From Syntrophaceae bacterium UBA6109 (GTDB lineage: Bacteria > Desulfobacterota > Syntrophia > Syntrophales > UBA6109): 7,764 nt of DNA. Under the pieces are notes generated by a model, which worked only from the letters and a program-made list of their open reading frames with translations, had not been told where the DNA came from and searched no databases. Location: NCBI GenBank assembly GCA_002428445.1, contig DIWJ01000061.1, positions 1 through 7,764 of the forward strand, written 5' to 3'. Numbering within the stretch: position 1 is the stretch's first letter; each line of letters begins with the position of its first letter. A program made the position numbers and the translations under genes. Shown here piece by piece: positions 5,926 through 7,764 of this stretch.

Positions 5926-6768
5926 ATGGGGAACCAACCCTGCAACATCTACGATCCCCGCCCCGTTTCCATCGCCCGGACGCTGCCCCAGATCGCAGAC
6001 CACCGTCTCTTCCAGCTCAAGCTTGAAGACGGAACCTCCTGGGACCAGTTCGGCCATCAGCCGGGGCAATTCATCGAAGTCTCCCTCTTCGGCAAGGGCG
6101 AGGCGCCGATCAGCATTTCGTCGCCGCCCACCCGGCCGGAAGCCCTTGAGATCTGTGTCCGCCGGGCCGGGAAACTCACCAACGGCCTTTTCGAACTGGG
6201 CAAGGGATCGGCCCTGCATATCCGGGGCCCCTACGGGCGCGGCTTTCCCGTGGAAACCTTCAAGGGGAAGAAACTCCTCCTGGTCGCCGGCGGGCTGGGC
6301 CTGGCGCCGCTGCGCTCGCTCCTTCTGTACGTCCTCGACCGGCGCAAGGAGTTCGACGAGCTGATCCTCATGTACGGGACCAACAACCCCGACAACGTCC
6401 TCTTCAAATACGAGCTCCTGAGCTTTTTCGACCGCAACGACATCCAGTACCTCTACAGCGTGGACCGCGACGAGGAAGGCATCTGGAAACAGTATGTGGG
6501 CGTGGTGACCGGCCTCTTCGACCGGGCGTCGCTCTCGCCGGCCGATACCTACGCCGTTCTCTGCGGTCCGCCCATCATGTACCGCTTCGTCCTGAAGCGT
6601 CTGCTCGAGCTGGGCTTCGCCAAGGACCACATCTATATGTCGCTGGAGCGGATGATGAAGTGCGGCGTCGGCAAGTGCGGCCACTGCGCGATCGGCGACA
6701 AGTACTGCTGCGTCGACGGGCCGGTCTTCTGCTACCCCGAACTCGAATCCATCAAGGAGGCGATCTGA
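5926..6768 (+). CDS. FAD/NAD(P)-binding oxidoreductase subunit with C-terminal iron-sulfur cluster
   Basis: This 280-residue protein of the ferredoxin-NADP reductase superfamily resembles the gamma (HydG-type) subunit of sulfhydrogenases, the sulfite reductase B subunit and PyrK. The FAD-binding half runs to about 110, with PGQFIEVSLFG (46-56), PISISSPP (61-68) and GPYGRGFP (101-108). The NAD(P)-binding half has LLLVAGGLGLAPLRSLL (117-133) and CGPPIMY (213-219). A cysteine cluster (C246, C251, C254, C261/C262, C269) should bind a [2Fe-2S] centre. Such subunits pass electrons between NAD(P)H and a partner enzyme. Its stop is two bases before the formate dehydrogenase ATG, so the two are cotranscribed and probably form one complex. 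It has no signal peptide and is presumably cytoplasmic. The true partner carrier (NAD, NADP or a heterodisulfide-reductase-like module) cannot be read from the sequence. Confidence 0.85.
   Translation: MGNQPCNIYDPRPVSIARTLPQIADHRLFQLKLEDGTSWDQFGHQPGQFIEVSLFGKGEAPISISSPPTRPEALEICVRRAGKLTNGLFELGKGSALHIRGPYGRGFPVETFKGKKLLLVAGGLGLAPLRSLLLYVLDRRKEFDELILMYGTNNPDNVLFKYELLSFFDRNDIQYLYSVDRDEEGIWKQYVGVVTGLFDRASLSPADTYAVLCGPPIMYRFVLKRLLELGFAKDHIYMSLERMMKCGVGKCGHCAIGDKYCCVDGPVFCYPELESIKEAI
6754..6760 (+). promoter_or_regulatory. Ribosome binding site of the formate dehydrogenase gene
   Basis: AAGGAGG within the last codons of the upstream gene sits 10 bases before ATG 6771, supporting this start and tight coupling of the two genes. 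Confidence 0.7.
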
Positions 6769-6770
6769 CC

Positions 6771-7764
6771 ATGGCCAGAACCCTTACCGTATGCCCCTTC
6801 TGCGGCTGCGGCTGCAACTTCTACCTCGTGACCGACGGGAACCGCATCGTCGGCGTGGAACCGTCACCGGGAAATCCGGTCAACCGCGGCACGCTCTGCG
6901 TCAAAGGATGGAACGCCCACGAATTCGTGTCCTCCCCCGACCGCCTGACAACGCCGCTCGTCAGGAAGGACGGCAAGCTGACGGAAGCCACCTGGGACGA
7001 GGCGCTGGATACCGTCGCCGCGCGGCTTCGGGAAATCCGCAACGCCTCGGGACCGCGGTCGGTCGCGTTCCTGTCCTCGGCGAAGGTCTCCAATGAAGAG
7101 AATTATCTGCTCATGAAGCTGGCGCGGGCGGCCCTCAAGACGAACAGCGTCGACCACTGCGCGCGCCTCTGACACAGCTCCACTGTGGTCGGTCTGGCCG
7201 CAACATTCGGGTCCGGCGCCATGACGAATTCCATCGGCGAATTCGAGGAGGCGGACCTCTTCTTCATCACGGGATCGAACACGACCGCTCAGCACCCGCT
7301 CATCGGCACGCGCATCCTCAACGCGAAGGAGCGCGGGGCGAAGATCGTTCTTCTGGACCCGCGCGCCATCCAGCTGGCGCGTTTCGCCGATCTCCATCTG
7401 CGCCAGAACATCGGCACGGACGTGGCCGTTCTCAACGCGATGATGAACGTCATCATCGCCGAGGAGCTCTACGACAAGGCTTTCGTCGAAACGAGAACCG
7501 AGGGCTTCGACAAACTCAAGGCCGTCGTCGCCCGCTACAGCCCCCGGGTGGCTGAAACGATTTCGGGAATTCCGGCGAAGGACATCGAGGAGGCGGCGCG
7601 CCTCTATGCCAAGTCCGACAAGGCGATGATCGTCTACGCGATGGGCATCACCCAGCACACGACGGGCGTGGACAACGTCAAGACGCTGGCGAATCTGGCC
7701 ATGCTGACGGGACACGTGGGAAGACCCTCCACCGGCGTGAACCCGCTCCGCGGCCAGAACAACG
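6771..7764 (+). CDS. fdhA: Formate dehydrogenase catalytic subunit, selenocysteine-containing (3' end beyond window)
   Basis: It encodes the molybdopterin (Mo/W-bis-MGD) subunit that interconverts formate and CO2. The N-terminus binds a [4Fe-4S] cluster through C8, C11, C15 and C43 (CPFCGCGC, then GTLCVKG). The frame meets TGA at 7170-7172 (codon 134) in the context SVDHCARL-U-HSS, which matches the E. coli FdhF site CCARV-U-H; the following His is conserved. After it, the frame continues for 197 codons with clear family sequence: GSGAMTNSIGEFEEADLFFI, ITGSNTTAQHPL, VLLDPRA, MLTGHVGRPSTGVNPLRGQN. The TGA is therefore read as selenocysteine, not as a stop or a mutation. About 331 codons are present, roughly half of a usual 680-720 residue subunit. 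No twin-arginine signal is seen, so it is cytoplasmic. The start is supported by AAGGAGG at 6754-6760. Confidence 0.93.
7173..7200 (+). promoter_or_regulatory. Candidate bacterial SECIS element after the UGA codon
   Basis: A GGTC (7187-7190) lies 14 bases after the UGA, near the distance of the SelB-binding GGUC loop in E. coli fdhF. A short stem can be drawn: CC (7180-7181) with GG (7196-7197), two bulged bases, then ACT (7182-7184) with GGT (7191-7193). It closes on a loop ending in GGTC. The helix is weak by eye, and selA, selB and selC are not in this window. Confidence 0.5.

Noticed and set aside
5830..6684. A 284-codon minus-strand frame opposite the flavin subunit
   Set aside because: It lies antisense to a well-supported gene, has no ribosome site of note and no recognisable motif.
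7170..7172. A nonsense mutation making formate dehydrogenase a pseudogene
   Set aside because: The position and context match the known selenocysteine site, and the frame is intact on both sides.
7175..7186. The ACAG-CTCCA-CTGT hairpin as the SECIS
   Set aside because: It is a four-pair stem whose loop lacks the GGUC needed for SelB; the fold placing GGUC at the tip fits better.
6864..7715. A 283-codon minus-strand frame opposite the formate dehydrogenase
   Set aside because: It is an antisense shadow; the plus strand is continuous family sequence across the UGA.

Overview
The window reads as part of an anaerobic bacterial chromosome, most likely a deltaproteobacterial (Desulfobacterota or Syntrophia-like) lineage. 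This is inferred from a selenocysteine formate dehydrogenase with a flavin/NAD partner subunit, a candidate sigma-54 promoter, GC-rich core genes, and dense palindromic repeats of the kind familiar from such genomes. No marker gene fixes the taxon.

Left part (1-2902, minus strand): the start of a CRISPR-Cas type I-C-like operon. cas5 (Cas5c/Cas5d family) is followed, with an 11-base overlap, by a long cas8c/csd1-like gene. That gene is open for 736 codons and runs off the left edge. Inside it, at Met579, is a perfect 9-base Shine-Dalgarno sequence, which fits internal translation of the small Cascade subunit Cas11c. Type I-C operons normally begin with cas3, but none is recognisable upstream of cas5. 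No CRISPR array is visible. Base composition here is clearly lower in GC than in the genes to the right.

Middle (2903-3783): about 880 bases with no convincing gene. The right two thirds hold a cluster of two interspersed palindromic repeat families. A Pif1/RecD-like superfamily 1 helicase with a C-terminal WYL-type domain follows (3784-5355, plus strand), divergent from the cas operon. A second repeat-rich spacer lies at 5356-5925.

Right part (5926-7764, plus strand): a two-gene unit, open to the right edge. It encodes a ferredoxin-NADP reductase-type FAD/NAD(P) subunit with a C-terminal iron-sulfur cysteine cluster, then the catalytic subunit of a molybdenum/tungsten formate dehydrogenase. 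The latter contains an in-frame UGA (7170-7172) at the selenocysteine position and is not broken. A sequence with sigma-54 -24/-12 spacing lies 59 bases before the first start codon. Together the two proteins probably couple formate oxidation or CO2 reduction to NAD(P)(H) or another flavin-linked carrier.
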